Below, one piece after another: positions 21,650-32,824 of a stretch of 62,000 bases of DNA. Origin of the DNA: Symbiodinium natans (taxonomy: Eukaryota; Sar; Dinophyceae; Suessiales; Symbiodiniaceae); assembly GCA_905221605.1 (NCBI GenBank), contig CAJNDS010002184.1, forward strand, positions 22,501-84,500. The letters are read 5' to 3'. The first letter of the stretch is position 1. Each line of letters starts with the position of its first letter. A program made the position numbers and the translations under genes. The notes under the pieces are model-generated. The model did no database searches. It was given only the letters and a program-made list of their open reading frames with translations, and was not told the DNA's origin.

Positions 21650-21850
21650 AAGGGCCCAAACTTGAGGGCTGGTCTCGAATCCTGCTAGAATCATGAAACA
21701 GCCCACGGAACTCATCGTAACCTGCCGTATAGCAGGCCCGAAGCTCCTTGCCGGACACCTCATGCAACCAAGCATCCACAAGGTTGATGCAGCCCGGAGT
21801 GCCGTTCACGGCCTGCAAGGCCCATTGGGAAAGGGTCATGCCTGGCAGAT
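21650..21850 (-). CDS. Candidate minus-strand exon, unknown
   Basis: The frame reads MTLSQWALQAVNGTPGCINL, VDAWLHEVSGKELRACYTAG, YDEFRGLFHDSSRI with G/C-rich third positions. Internal AG (CTTGCAG) and GT sites leave the limits open. Confidence 0.45.
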
Positions 21851-22074
21851 TCCTGAACTGAGCTTCCTTTTGGTTCCCGATTTGTTTCCTTGGCAGGAAG
21901 GTTCACAGATCTCCTACGCCCTGACCCTCAGAAGTTCTAAAGTCTAGCGGTGAAGTCAAGCCCCCCAGCTGTGCATACATCAGAATAAATTGCATTTACA
22001 TGTACGCGGAAGTGTGTACATAATGACATACTCTTGCATAACTCGGGACCGGTCTCTGTGTGACAAGGCCCCAC

Positions 22075-22147
22075 CTTGTTGACCAGTTCGGACAGCTTCT
22101 GCAGATCTCCACGAGCCATCGAACACTCGGTTTGGGCCGCAAATCTC
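22075..22147 (-). CDS. Minus-strand exon, unknown
   Basis: Acceptor CTCAAAG, donor GTGGGG. Reads RFAAQTECSMARGDLQKLSE, LVNK. Clean splice borders and codon bias. Confidence 0.45.
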
Positions 22148-22179
22148 CTTTGAGTGTGGCTAAGTCGGGCAAAGCTACA

Positions 22180-22271
22180 GTCTTGGGATGCGAGTTTGAT
22201 AGCCAGCGTGGTGCACGACCGACTTTTTGGGTGTCTTGGGATGCGAGTTTGATGGCCAGCGTGGTGCACGA
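22180..22271. repeat. Direct repeat, about 39 bp, period 53 bp
   Basis: 'gtcttgggatgcgagtttga' followed by '.ggccagcgtggtgcacga' occurs at 22180-22218 and 22233-22271 with one mismatch. Confidence 0.9.
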
Positions 22272-22506
22272 ACCAGCATGATATGGAGCCCTAAACCCTA
22301 AACCCTAAACCCACACTCGTTGCAGCATGCTGCACAAACAAACATGCAATAGGCAAGACCACAAGCGGACTTCAGAAATCAAAGCGTTCGAAGCCTTCTC
22401 CCCGACCTACAGACACCAAAGACAGGAACCCGTTCATGTGTTTCGAGAGCAATGAACTGACAAGCAAAACTCATCGACGCAACAGGCAGCAACAGTTACT
22501 CAGCGG

Positions 22507-22861
22507 CTATTGCAGCATTGGCGAAAGCACGTCCGGAACTGTTTTGCCTCGGCAATGACAAAGCTTGCAATGCGTAGGCCAGTGGATTTCGTCTTTGTCC
22601 ACAGAGCAATTGGAGCAAGTTTCGCCCCAGCGCTGACTAAACCAGAAAGGCCCTAAAACCTTCATGGGCAGGCCCTGGCCATCGCCGATGGTTGACCAAA
22701 ATCTGAAAGCAATGTTTCTGAATTCAGATGAAATGCAACAGAGAAGCACAGTTGAACGTCACACGTAGTCGTAGGAGATGTCGATGCATGTGCCGTACAC
22801 GGCGCCGTCCTCCTTCTGGTCGTCCTCTTTCTGAAGACAGCTGTACACGACATCAAGGATA
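22507..22861 (-). CDS. Two-exon minus-strand fragment with a CxxC...CxxC motif
   Basis: Exon 1 (about 22763-22861, acceptor AAACCAG) reads ILDVVYSCLQKEDDQKEDGA, VYGTCIDISYDY with almost only G/C third positions. Exon 2 starts after TTTCAG and reads FWSTIGDGQGLPMKV, then RWGETCSNCSVDKDEIHWPT, HCKLCHCRGKTVPDVLSPML, Q, stop. The CxxC-11-CxxC spacing suggests a zinc-binding knuckle. The join is in phase if the donor is GTGACG. Product not recognised. Confidence 0.5.
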
Positions 22862-23069
22862 CTGGTTTAACTGGTGGACTGCGGACCACTACATCTCAAG
22901 ATTGCAGGATGGACTATTAGGCCTTATAATCCCCATAGTCAACCCAATCCCCATAGTCAACCCTATAAAGGGCCTTTTTTAAGAAGTATAGGGGCTGATA
23001 GCCCGTCCTGGTATGTGATGCCAAGGACTTCAGCCCTCCCCTTACATCCAACAAGCACATCAATCGTGG

Positions 23070-23118
23070 GTGTTTAGGGTTTAGGGTTTAGGGTTCAGGG
23101 TTTAGGGTTTAGGGTGGG
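23070..23118 (+). repeat. TTTAGGG array
   Basis: About seven units with one TTCAGGG. Confidence 0.9.
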
Positions 23119-23464
23119 TGTGCATGCCGAAGTCTCTGCACCCACCCGAAAACCAACTGCAATCAAGTCCATCAAGCCACAACCTCCGTCCTACAACTGC
23201 TGTTTTCGTAAGAACCACCCGGAAAATCAGTTTTTTCTTCCTTACAAGCGAAATATAGGGACTATTACCTCTTTTGTATTATGATGATGATGATTATTAT
23301 TACTATTTTTTTTTTTTTGGGGGGGGGGGTGTTTTAAGCAACTAGTAGATCAGGTAATGACCCCCGGCTGCCCCCCTGCCTCGTCTTTGCTCAGCGGAGG
23401 CCAGTTGTTCGTGATCCCCAAGTGCAAGGGGGTTGGGCCGTCCTTGAGGTGCAGTTCAGTCTGT

Positions 23465-23530
23465 GTTTTAGGGTTTAGGGTTTAGGGTTTAGGGTTTAGG
23501 GCCTATTTAGGGTTTAGGGCCTAGGGTTTC
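23465..23530 (+). repeat. TTTAGGG array
   Basis: Five perfect units, then degenerate units. Confidence 0.9.
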
Positions 23531-24134
23531 AAGTCTTTCTTGCCTGTTTTGATGCATGCCAGCCGCGTCTCTGGGTTCTGAAAACACAAAAGAGCATGTG
23601 GCACCATGGCTTCTCTGAGGCTGTGTTACCAGCTTGCAAAGGCGTCACGACCGCTACGGCTACGACATTGCGGGGCAAGATCTAGCTTCGGGACTTTCCC
23701 CGGACACCAACCTGGGACCCTGAATACCTCGGACCCCGAACTTTAAAGAGGGGGAACGTCAAGGACCAGTTAGGGGCCCCTCCGAAGATCCAGATCCCTT
23801 GATGCCAGAACAACTCTGTCACAGACTTCCAAGAGTTTGGCTGGCCCGAAGTGGCCGACGAGCGTTCACAACGAAATATTCCCTCAAGTCCTCAAGCGTG
23901 CGCCAGTAATTACATCCTAACATTTGCACGAATTCTGGCTTCGCCATTCCTTCATATAAAGGGGCGGGGGGTCTGACAGAAATCTGCACGGCTCGGGAAA
24001 CCGCAGCTGACATAGTGTGAGCGCGCAAGTTGCGCAGTTCCAACTCACTAAACCCCAAGCCCGTAATATTCCCAAAAGCCTGCCAAAAAACCCTACAGAA
24101 AGCCCCCCCCCCCCCCCCCCCAACCAAAAAAAAC

Positions 24135-25633
24135 CTACACAGCCAAGAGTCGGAGTTCGCAATCTTCACCCAGTCGAGGCACAGCTCATCCTGAATTCGG
24201 CTCAGGATGGATTAGGTCTTACGGGTTTTAGGGTTTTCAAGGGTAAGTTTTAGGGGGTTTTTGGAGGCTTCGGGGGCTTTAGGGGTTTTTGGGTTCCATT
24301 TCAGGGTCGAGGGCTGAAAACCTCAAATCAATAACAGCTCGCTGAAAAAACCCAGGGGCTGACGTGGAGTTCGGTGAGAATGAGCAAGATACCGCCACTG
24401 ATGGGGGTTTACAAAAGTAGGGAACCCCTAATTGCTATAGACCCCAAATTGTAGGATCCCTCATATAATGACCCCCAATATGTTGCCCCCAAACCTTAAA
24501 CCCTAAACCCTGATTTCGGAAGATTCCAGATGTCGACGGGTTGAGGGACTCCAGGGACCTTTGTACTCCTAAACAAACTCGCGCCACGCAGTGCCCAGAG
24601 TCCAAACGGTAAACCCTAAACCATAAACCCTAAACCCCAAACCCTAGACCAAACTTTGGGCCTTGGGTTTACGATTTAAGCTTGGGGATTTTGGGGCCTA
24701 CTGGGCTCTTGTTGGGCTGAGCTTGGCCCTGAACGCAAAGTCCTCGCACCTTTCGAAGGCAAGCGTCGTCCCCTTCGTTGTAGACGCAGATTTGAGTGGG
24801 ATGCTCTGCATCTGGGAAGGCGTAGGAAAATGTCTCTTGCTGTCCCGCCTCGAAGTCCTCTGCTCATGTGCTGACGCAAAGACCTCTTTGCCCTTCCCTC
24901 CCAAAATATTAAACAATGATGCACGTCAGGGCCTAGCGTCGTTCCCTGACGAACTCAGCAGCACTGTGGGTCCCTCGCCGCCATGATATTTCAACAGCGC
25001 CTGTATGTTCGAGTCTGTTCCGCAATGTTCTTCCGGGCTGACTTGGAAAGTCAGGCGGAAGTTCCTCGCAACATCCGCAGGCATGCAGCACTGGCTGTTG
25101 TCGTTCGCGGGCTCGCAAGTTGCCAGCTGGCATTGGTACTTTGCAGCATTTGCTTTTAGAACAAAGCCCGTCGCACACGCGTTTGCATTGCAAAACCTTA
25201 GCTGCTCTGAAGCTCTGTGAACTTCACTGGACCTCGCCATTCTCGGGCTCAGCATGCATCCTCTGCTAGACTTTGCCTCAAGTTCAGTAAACAATCGACA
25301 GCGTGCAGCAGTAACTCAAGAGCACCCGAGATTCACCCTCTGCTCCAATGTGCAGCAGCCCGCGCAGTCCGTCTTGCCGTTTTCAGGGCAATCCTTGCTG
25401 CTGGTGCCTCGAAGGGGCTTGTCGAAGGGATTCTCCAAAGTTCCGGGAAGTGGAGGGGGGGGGAGTCCAGAACTGAGTCGCTCAAGAAAATGGGAGGGGT
25501 TTGACTGACGTTCAAGATGGCAAACAGGCCGACCCTTGATTTTGCAAGAGATCCAGTTCTGACAGTTCAGAATTGCGCCCTTGCCCGCAGGATCGACATC
25601 TAAATCTAAGCGATACAAGCCCTTGCTGCGCAT
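24135..25633 (-). CDS. Cys-rich plus PLAT/LH2-domain protein, four exons (partial)
   Basis: Exons: 25337-about 25625 (GLYRLDLDVDPAGKGAILNC..., ending SSKDCPENGKTDCAGCC..., donor GTGAAT); 24955-25204 (CNANACATGFVLKANAAKYQ..., DNSQCC, then FRLTFQVSPEEHCGTDSNIQ...); 24750-24859 (DFEAGQQETFSYAFPDAEHP, TQICVYNEGDD..., donor GTGCGA); 24135-24190 (DELCLDWVKIANSDSWLC, donor GTTTTT). All three junctions keep phase. Family knowledge: the GT(D)xN, DxFExGQ.xxF and I.xxx.xxD.W.L..V.I elements in this order are the PLAT/LH2 beta-sandwich pattern, a lipid/protein-binding domain. The Cys pattern before it resembles small disulfide repeats of secreted algal proteins. Start and true end were not found. The 24609-24655 telomere-like array lies in the last intron. 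Confidence 0.68.
24609..24655 (-). repeat. CCCTAAA array inside a PLAT-gene intron
   Basis: About six units with variants (ccataaa, ccctaga), between the exons at 24750 and 24190. Confidence 0.85.
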
Positions 25634-25641
25634 GCAGCCCA

Positions 25642-25690
25642 GTTTAGGGTTTAGGGTTTAGGGTTTAGGGCTTAGCATTTAGGGTGTTAG
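25642..25690 (+). repeat. TTTAGGG array abutting the first PLAT-gene exon
   Basis: Four perfect and two degenerate units. In transcript sense it is CCCTAAA, ending about 18 bases before the CGCAG acceptor. Confidence 0.9.
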
Positions 25691-25984
25691 GTAGGCTCCT
25701 AAATTTGCAGAGGGGCCAATTTTCCCTAATCCGCTAAGGAAAGGCCAAGTCAACTTCGAAGCCCAACAAAAGCGGACCACGAGCACCCAGAAACCTGGAG
25801 AACAAGGTGGCCTTGAGTTTAGACTCTTAGGGGTTCCGGGCTCAGGGCTTTAGGGTTCAGGGTTTCGCCCAGTTGCCTTTGAGGCTCTGGCCTTCGACAG
25901 TGCAGAAGCACTGATTCATCAAACACCTGGGTAGCAACAGAGAAAAAAAGCGTCGCCGTGGTCGTCGTCGAGTGAGTCGTCGTC

Positions 25985-26060
25985 GTAAACCCTAAACCCT
26001 AAACACTAAACCTAAACCCCAAAACCCTAAACCCCAAGACCCTAAGCCCTAAAACCAACC
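25985..26060 (-). repeat. CCCTAAA/CCCCAAA array
   Basis: About ten imperfect units. Confidence 0.85.
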
Positions 26061-26609
26061 CGCAACCGCACCACGGGGGAATGTGTGGGGGGGGGGCGGC
26101 AAGCATAGAGGGTGCCCCTATGTTGGGAGCTCTTGGCTCTCCTCCAGGAAGACACATCCGCTGTGTCCTAGATGTAAGATGCGGGATGTTCCTTGAATGC
26201 AACTGTCCTTCGCTGCCCTAGCTCAAAACCGTAAACCCCAAACTCCAAGCCCGCAGTAAGGGCGCTGGTCGGGAGGTGCCCAGTGGTGGCCGGGGTGCTG
26301 ATCCTCTCAGGGTTTAGGGGTTTAGGGGTTCAGGGTTTAGGGGGACATTCGAAGGGCACAGGAAGGACTTCAACTGGGTCTTGGGGAGCCCACCCCAGGC
26401 TGCAGGGTTGAGTGCTTTTGGTGTCCTGTGTTTAGGGTTTAGGGTTTAGGGTTTAGGGTAGATATATTCGCTCCCCTCGAGACACAGCTGGGTTTCGCTT
26501 TAGCTTGTGTAGCAGACGTATCATGACTCGGAAGGTCAAAGCATGTATAAACGGTCCTTGCCAAACATCTTCTATAATCATATGAATATGTGCAAGGTAT
26601 ACCGACATG

Positions 26610-26692
26610 TATGTATGTATGTATGTATGTATGTATGTATGTATGTATGTATGTATGTATGTATGTATATATATATGTATATATATATATAG
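26610..26692 (+). repeat. (ATGT)n then (AT)n microsatellite
   Basis: About 14 ATGT units followed by TA-rich sequence. Confidence 0.97.
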
Positions 26693-27656
26693 GTACATGC
26701 ACATGTAGATGCATATGTTTCCCTCGTTCGCGCTCACTTTCTGCGCAAGAAGGCCATGTCATGTCGTGGCAATTATTGTGCCATGCTCTCAGCAAGGGAG
26801 TTGATACCTACCACCCACCCCCTCCGGCAAATCTGCAACTCGGTGCCTTGCAGGCATCCTCCGCGAGCTTCCTGGGAGAGAACTTGGGGGTTAGTATTTC
26901 CTTTCAACAAAGCCACGACAAGGCCCCAAACCCCAAGCCCGAAACCGACCCAACGGAAGACATATGGTCAGCTCAGTGAATTCTGGTCCCTTGTTGGGGA
27001 GCTTCAACGTTAGACCGTCCACCACATGCGTCGTGTTCAACTATCCTCACATAGAAACAGCTGGTTTAGGGTCTCGGGTTGGGCGTTTTGTCTCTACCTC
27101 ACATCCGAAGCCTTCCAAAAACTTTTTCAACAGCAAAAAGCGAAAGCAAGCTACGCCCTAAACCCTAAACCCCAAAAAAACCCTAGAAGCATTCCGAAGT
27201 CCCCTGTCGTCTGAAGGGTAATGGGCTTCTCTAGGCCCCAGCCCGAACATGTGCAGAGAGTCCTAAACTCTGAGACCAAGTGCCGCTGTGTGCAAGTTTA
27301 GGTTCTGGGTGCACCCAGGTTTTTGAAGTCGGGGGTTTATAGCTCTAGGGCCAGGATTTTGATTGAAGGCTTGGGAGAGTTTTAGGGCTTCAGAGTTTTG
27401 GCTTCAGGGCTACAGGTCTGCATGCCAACGTACTAGGTTTCGGGTGGAATGGAGGGTTTAGGGCTGAAGGCGCAGCGACCGTCCCGAAGCGAAAAAGAAT
27501 CGAAAACTCCAACCTTAAACTCATAAACAAAAGACTCATCGTACCTAAGCCCTAAACCCGTAGTCTCCAGACTGCGTTTGGCCCAGGCGCTGTTGCCACT
27601 GAGACGAGTTCTGCGCGTACCTGCGAGGCCGGACAGGTAGGCCCCTTGACCCCACA

Positions 27657-27706
27657 CTCACTCACTCACTCACTCACTCACTCACTCACTCACTCACACA
27701 CACATG
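27657..27706 (+). repeat. (ACTC)n microsatellite
   Basis: About ten ACTC units ending in CA repeats. Just beside it, 27570-27640 is open and protein-like on both strands, so no exon is called. Confidence 0.95.
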
Positions 27707-28242
27707 CACCGACTCCTAAACACCCAAGTCCGAAACCTTAATCCCACATTCCTTCCTGGAACGTAAGCCCTTGTACCCCAACTCCAGATCCTCGTGATCT
27801 CAGCCATCTAGCCCAAAACCTTTCGGCGGATCACTCGATGAGGTACTGCATGTTCTGCGTGGTGGAGCAGGCCTTGGGTTCATGTTCAGCCTTGGGCGCC
27901 TCGTGGGGGCTTGAGAGGCTTTGCTTCACCAGGCCGAAGACCCCCGACTTTCCAAACAAAACATGCAGATCCAACAACCCACACTCAACCCCGCACCTAA
28001 CCACCGACAGAACAACAACTTCAAAACACAACGTCTGGTTTCGACTCTTCCCACCCTAAATCAATGTGAGTACAGGTAATTACAGGACTGACTCGAAACC
28101 TATCAACCCCACACCGAGGGTTCAGGGTTCGGGGTTCAGGAATTAGGCTTAAAGAAGACGCCCAATAAACCCTAAACCCTAAGCTCCGCCAAGTCTCGGC
28201 TCTCATGATCTCGGGGGGAACCTCTCGCAGCGTGATTGAATG

Positions 28243-28374
28243 CTCGGAGGTTTAGGGGAGGTTCAGGGTACTAATAACCCTCATGATCACTGTACTTCTA
28301 AGCCACTGACAAGCCCCCCAGGTCTGCTAACATGGTCATAGTGATAGGAAAGTACCCATGAGCCTCCAAGTAGA
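28243..28374. mobile_element. Family C inverted-repeat element, copy 1
   Basis: Left arm 'ggaggttcagggtactaata', right arm 'agtacccatgagcctccaag' as an imperfect inverted repeat around 'aacatggtcatagtgat'. Non-coding and MITE-like. Confidence 0.65.
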
Positions 28375-28467
28375 GACCCTGAACCCCCACCTAAACCCCA
28401 AACCCCAAGTACGCGTGAACTTTCGAGTGGGATTTCGGACTGCAGGGGTTTGGTGCTTAGGGCCTTC

Positions 28468-28533
28468 CTTACGGTTGGTTAGTAGGGAATGAGGGGCCAA
28501 AATTCCCCCCATTCCCTGCTAACCAACAGTAAG
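28468..28533. mobile_element. Family D inverted-repeat element, copy 1 (hairpin)
   Basis: 24-base arms CTTACGGTTGGTTAGTAGGG.. and ..CCCTGCTAACCAACAGTAAG with two mismatches around a short loop. Confidence 0.75.
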
Positions 28534-28666
28534 CTTCAGGCTAATTTCTCGTCGCGCTCCTCAGCTGAAAGCTCCAAGGCACCCCTCGAAAAATCCGAGG
28601 ATGGCCCTTAAACTTAAATAACCCCCTGATCAGTATTCCTGAATACGATCCTCTTGAAGCCAGTAA

Positions 28667-28742
28667 AGGTTTAGGGTTTAACATTTAGGTTTTAATTTAA
28701 TTCGGGTTTAGGGTTTAGGGTTTTGGGTTTAGGGTTTAGGGC
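28667..28742 (+). repeat. TTTAGGG array
   Basis: Degenerate start, then about six TTTAGGG units. Confidence 0.85.
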
Positions 28743-29194
28743 CTACCTAGAATCCTTGGTGGACTTTGGCCTGAGGCTTGAAGGCCTAGGGTGGTTGAGG
28801 GCGAGAAAGGTCGCACGGAGGAATCCTACGAGACCTGAGAGCTCAAAGATGACTTCATAAAGGGAGCCTCCTAGACAACGGAGATCCAACATTAAACCCC
28901 AGCTAAGCCCCGAATTCCAGCGACCCAAGCCCCCAAACGCAAAATCGGTGCCTGTTTGGCTGCTGGAAATGAGCCTGGAGCTCGAGGCAGCCCAAATCCA
29001 AAACCCACCACTGCCTTATCCCCTAAGGCCCCTTTAAACCCTAAAACCCCAATACCGTTCCATGAGAAGCTGAAAAGGGCAACCGAAAAACCCCTCAACC
29101 AGCGGCCTGGCCGGGAACGCCATCCTCCAGTTGGCAAATGGCAACAAAAGTTCGGATTCGGGGATCTAAGGGTTCTGGGGCTTCTTGGGTTTAT

Positions 29195-29330
29195 CGTTTT
29201 TTTGGGGTTTATAGGGTTTATAGGGTTTATAGGGTTTATAGGGTTTATAGGGTTTATAGGGTTTATAGGGTTTATAGGATTTTTAGGGTTTATAGGGTTT
29301 ATAGGGTTCATGGGGTTTAAGGCTTCTGGG
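29195..29330 (+). repeat. (TTTATAGGG)n nonamer array
   Basis: About 12 units of GGGTTTATA. All three frames stay open in places (GFIGFIGF), which is an artefact. Confidence 0.95.
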
Positions 29331-29611
29331 GTTTAAGGGTCCTGAGGTTCTCTAAGGTTGAAGGCTGAAAGGGTTTGTGGCCTTGGTGTTGAAAGGTCGT
29401 GTCCGGTACACTCAGCGGCAAATTGGGGGTCATCAAATAGACAAAAAGCGTCCCCTTAATTCCCCAAACCCTAAGCGTTCTATGAAGATACTACTTCGGT
29501 ACGAAACCTAACTTGATGTATAAGAGGCCTTAGGTTTTTGGGGGCTTTCGGATGCTTTTGTGTCGAGTTGGGGCAAGCCATGGCGGCTAGAGTTTCAGCA
29601 GCTTAGGCTAA

Positions 29612-29722
29612 CTTGGTAGCCCAGCAACCATGTTAGGATAAGGGCACCCTTTTTGGGTTGGCTGTTGTATAAGGGAAACCAGAACGCAAAAAAGGGGTAA
29701 AGGGTGCCACTGGGCTACCAAG
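29612..29722. mobile_element. Family A TIR element, copy 1
   Basis: CTTGGTAGCCCAGCAACC at the left, GCCACTGGGCTACCAAG at the right, with internal 'aagggcaccctttt' and 'ggggtaaagggtgcc'. 111 bp, no ORF. Confidence 0.85.
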
Positions 29723-30064
29723 CTTACGTAAGTTTTGAGGCTGTTGGGGTTCTGTTCTTTAGCAGGGGGTTTGGGCTTGGGGATTGCGGCTTGAGGCGAA
29801 CCGACCACCGACCCCGCTGCCACAACCGGAATTTCAACGTGTGAAGTATCCCTAAACCTTACCCGAAACCCTAAACCCGCAACCCTAAACCCTAAGTCAA
29901 AAGCTAAACCCTAAACCCAAAACCTTAAATTGTTGAGTCACCCTCCGCACCTCGCGGCCGTTTGTGTAATTGTTTCCGGCGGTGACGTTCTGAGCCTCCA
30001 TGAAAAGCCTGAGCTCATGAGCTTTCGTCCGAAGCCCAAGCCCTCAAAGCCTTCATCATTTGGG

Positions 30065-30150
30065 GGTTTGGGGTTTAGGGTGGGTTTAGGGTTTAGGGTT
30101 TAGGGTTTAGGGTTTAGGGTTTAGGGTTTAGGGTTTAAGGTTTAGGGTTT
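30065..30150 (+). repeat. TTTAGGG array
   Basis: About ten units, one TTTAAGG. Confidence 0.95.
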
Positions 30151-30414
30151 CCGAAAATAGGGGTACCTTCTTGGGGTCCTTATCATAAGGGAATCCTACT
30201 ATTTGGGGTCTATATTTGGGATGCCTTCTTTTCGTAAACCCGCATTTGGGTTTTGACGCACCTGCTCTTGATGGCATGTTGTTCCTTAAAGCGAGCTTTG
30301 CAAGGGCTAAATAAGAAAGCAGGGGAGGTGAGCGGTTCATTGCCGCACTCTTGATGTCTCGACGTACTGTGTCCTTCGTCTGTTCTTTGTGAAATCGTGT
30401 TGCCTACCTATTGT

Positions 30415-30490
30415 GCCCTAAACCTAAACCCTAAAAAATCCTAAACCCTAAAACCCTAAACCCTAAACCCTAAACCCTAAACCCTAAACA
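30415..30490 (-). repeat. CCCTAAA array
   Basis: About nine units with two length variants. Confidence 0.95.
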
Positions 30491-30769
30491 CATTTTCAAA
30501 AAAGCAACACAGCTTTTGCTAGAGAGCCTGGAGGCCAAATGAATTGGGAGCCTGAGGCCTGCAGCCTGGAGAAACAATGTGAGAACTGTGGATTCCTTGC
30601 TTCTGTATTTAGGGTTTTTTAACCTTAAAAACACCCATTTAGGGTTTTCAGGGTTTTTTAGCGTTAAAAAAACCTAAATGCGCAGAAGTCGTCTATCCAG
30701 CCGGACAGACGGAGGTATCCCCAAAGGCTTTTCGGGTTCAGGCCTTAAGGCTTCTCCTGTTTCTTCTGG

Positions 30770-30960
30770 ACCTGGATGCTGCGTGGGCTGCTGTGGCTAC
30801 AAATCCAAGAAGCTGCCAGGGTTTTGGGGTTCAAGCCTTACAAGGTCTCCTCCTACTATGACGAAATACTGCTGCCTAGTGGTGCAGCCTTCTTATTCTG
30901 CACTGCCCCGCTTGTTGATCCTGCCCTCCCCTCCTCATCAATCACCCCATTAATCAAATA
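30770..30960 (+). CDS. Candidate plus-strand exon, unknown
   Basis: Frame LRGLLWLQIQEAARVLGFKP, YKVSSYYDEILLPSGAAFLF, CTAPLVDPALPSSS, stop. A second plus frame is also open, so confidence is limited. Confidence 0.3.
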
Positions 30961-31156
30961 GTTCAGAAGCTCGGACTAAGCCTATAAACCTCCCAAGGAT
31001 GAGCTCCTGGACTGGCTTGAAGGCCTTTTCGGATTGGTGGTTCAGGATTCAGGGCTTTGGGTGTTTCATGGGGCGTTGGATTGTTTAGGGCGCTAGGGTC
31101 TTAGGGTGCAGCTTTCTGGGAGGGATCTAGGGCCCCGCAGGTTTTGCCCCCTGAAC

Positions 31157-31269
31157 CTGAAACGCATTCGGAGAGGCTGCACCCAGAGCGAGCACATTGC
31201 ATCCGCTAAGAACGGGTCATCCATGAAGCTCCAGAGGCCGATACAGCGGGTGAGGTCACGCTGAATCAC
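31157..31269 (-). CDS. Minus-strand exon, unknown
   Basis: Acceptor GTGCCAG, donor GTTCAG. Reads VIQRDLTRCIGLWSFMDDPF, LADAMCSLWVQPLRMRF with consistent codon bias and no stop. Family not recognised. Confidence 0.5.
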
Positions 31270-31389
31270 CTGGCACTCAGTTATAAGTCTACCACGTGCT
31301 CCGGGTCACTTGTGCCCACGTTATCGGGTCACTTGTGCCCACGTTTTGGTGGGGGGGGGGGGGGTTGATAACGTTGTTTCACGCGGTGC

Positions 31390-31960
31390 ATGATAATCTC
31401 ATCCACTCATGTCTTCGTGTCATGTCTTCGTGTCGTGTCCTCGTGTCTCGTTTTCGTGTCGTGTCCTGGTGTGGTAACCTCGTGTCTTGTCCTCGTGTCG
31501 TGTGTTCGCGTCATGTCTTTGTGTCACGCCCTCGTGTCTTCGTCTTCGTCTCGTGTCCTCGTGCCGTGTCCTGGTGTCGTGTCCTCTTATCGTGTCCTTG
31601 TGTCGTGTGCGCGTGTCGTGTCCTCGTTCGTGTCTTCGTGTCATGTCTTCGTGTCGTGTCCTCGCGTCTTCCTCTTCGTGTCGTGTCTGCGTGTCGTGCC
31701 CTCGTGGCGTGTCTTCGTGTCATGTCTTCGTGTCGTGTCCTCGCGTCTTCCTCTTCGTGTCGTGTCCTCGTGTCGCGTCTTCGAGTCGTGCTCGTGTCGT
31801 GTCCTCGTGTCGTGTCTTCGTGTCGTGTTCTTGTGTCGTGTCTTTGCTTCGTGCCTTCGTCTTCGTGTCGTCTCATCGTTTCGTGTCCTCGCGTCGTGTC
31901 CTCGTGTCGTCTCCTTCTGTCGTGTCTTCACGTCGTCTCTTTCTGGCCGAAGTTGGTGAC
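31390..31960 (+). repeat. CGTGTC minisatellite (570 bp)
   Basis: Variable 5-15 bp units built from TCGTGTC, GTCCTCGTG and TCTTCGTGT. Nearly all purine/pyrimidine asymmetric, so several frames on both strands are open (VSSCRVLVSC on plus, TRRHDTRTRHED on minus). These ORFs are artefacts. Confidence 0.95.
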
Positions 31961-32039
31961 ACGCGCATGCATTCGGGTCTGTGGCTCCTGTCAGGTTTGC
32001 TTTTTGTAGTTTAAACTCTGCTCAACAGACCTAAACCCC

Positions 32040-32330
32040 AAGGCTAAACCCTGAACCCCAAAACCCTAAACCCTATGAACCCTATGAACCATAGGAACCC
32101 TATGAACCCTGCGAACCCTCTATAAACCCTACAAACCCTAGATAAACCCTACAAACCCTAAACCCTACAAACCCTGAACCCCAAACCCCCATAAACCCCA
32201 TAAACCCACTACGCCCAACAAACCCGATAAACCCTGTACACCCTAGAAACCCTACAAAGCCCTACAAACCCGAAAATACCCCTCAACTTCTCACCCTAAA
32301 CCCTAAACCCTAAACCCTAAACCCGATTAA
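32040..32330 (-). repeat. Degenerate CCCTAAA / CCCTACAAA / CCCTATGAA array
   Basis: Successive blocks of 'ccctatgaa', 'ccctacaaa' and 'ccctaaa' variants upstream of the exon at 32345. Confidence 0.85.
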
Positions 32331-32344
32331 ACCCCACCTTCCAG

Positions 32345-32419
32345 TTTGAGCTCATCGAAGAATCGAGGCTCCGTCGCCAGTCGGCCGCGCTGACCCCTGA
32401 GACAAGGGCTCAGCGGAGG
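32345..32419 (+). CDS. Plus-strand exon, unknown
   Basis: Acceptor CCTTCCAG, 25 codons FELIEESRLRRQSAALTPET, RAQRR, donor GTCATT. Almost all third positions are G/C. One of few strong plus-strand exons. Possible next exon after CGGCAG near 32538 (NVFGKPPPEPKDALT), which runs straight into the element at 32591. Confidence 0.5.
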
Positions 32420-32590
32420 GTCATTTAGGGGTTTAAAGTTTGGGATTCCGGGGCTTAGGGTTCAGGGGTTCAGGGTTTAGGGGGGGGGGGGTTCAGGTTT
32501 TAGGGCGTCCACGATTCCCACTGCTTGGGGAAGGTACTCGGCAGGAATGTCTTCGGGAAGCCCCCTCCCGAACCCAAGGACGCACTGACC

Positions 32591-32727
32591 CTACTTGGAG
32601 GTTCGTGGTACTTATTCACAAGTACTTATAACCGTACTTGTAACCATGTTAGGGCACGTCAGGGGCTTAAAAGCGGGTTATAAGTACAGTTACAATTGGT
32701 TCGTAAGTACCGTGAACCATGAGCGGT
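32591..32727. mobile_element. Family C inverted-repeat element, copy 2
   Basis: Left arm CTACTTGGAGGTTCGTGGTA, right arm 'gtaagtaccgtgaaccatga'. The right terminus is missing and replaced by TTTAGGG units. Confidence 0.75.
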
Positions 32728-32824
32728 TTAGGGTTTAGGGTTTAGGGTTTAGGGTTAGTAAAGCCCAAGCCAAAGCACCTGGCGCTCCTCCCTTCCAGGT
32801 TTGCTCCACGGTCCTTTGACTTGC

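Noticed and set aside
31296-32014. Several 120-237-codon ORFs
   Set aside because: All produced by the CGTGTC minisatellite; open in multiple frames on both strands.
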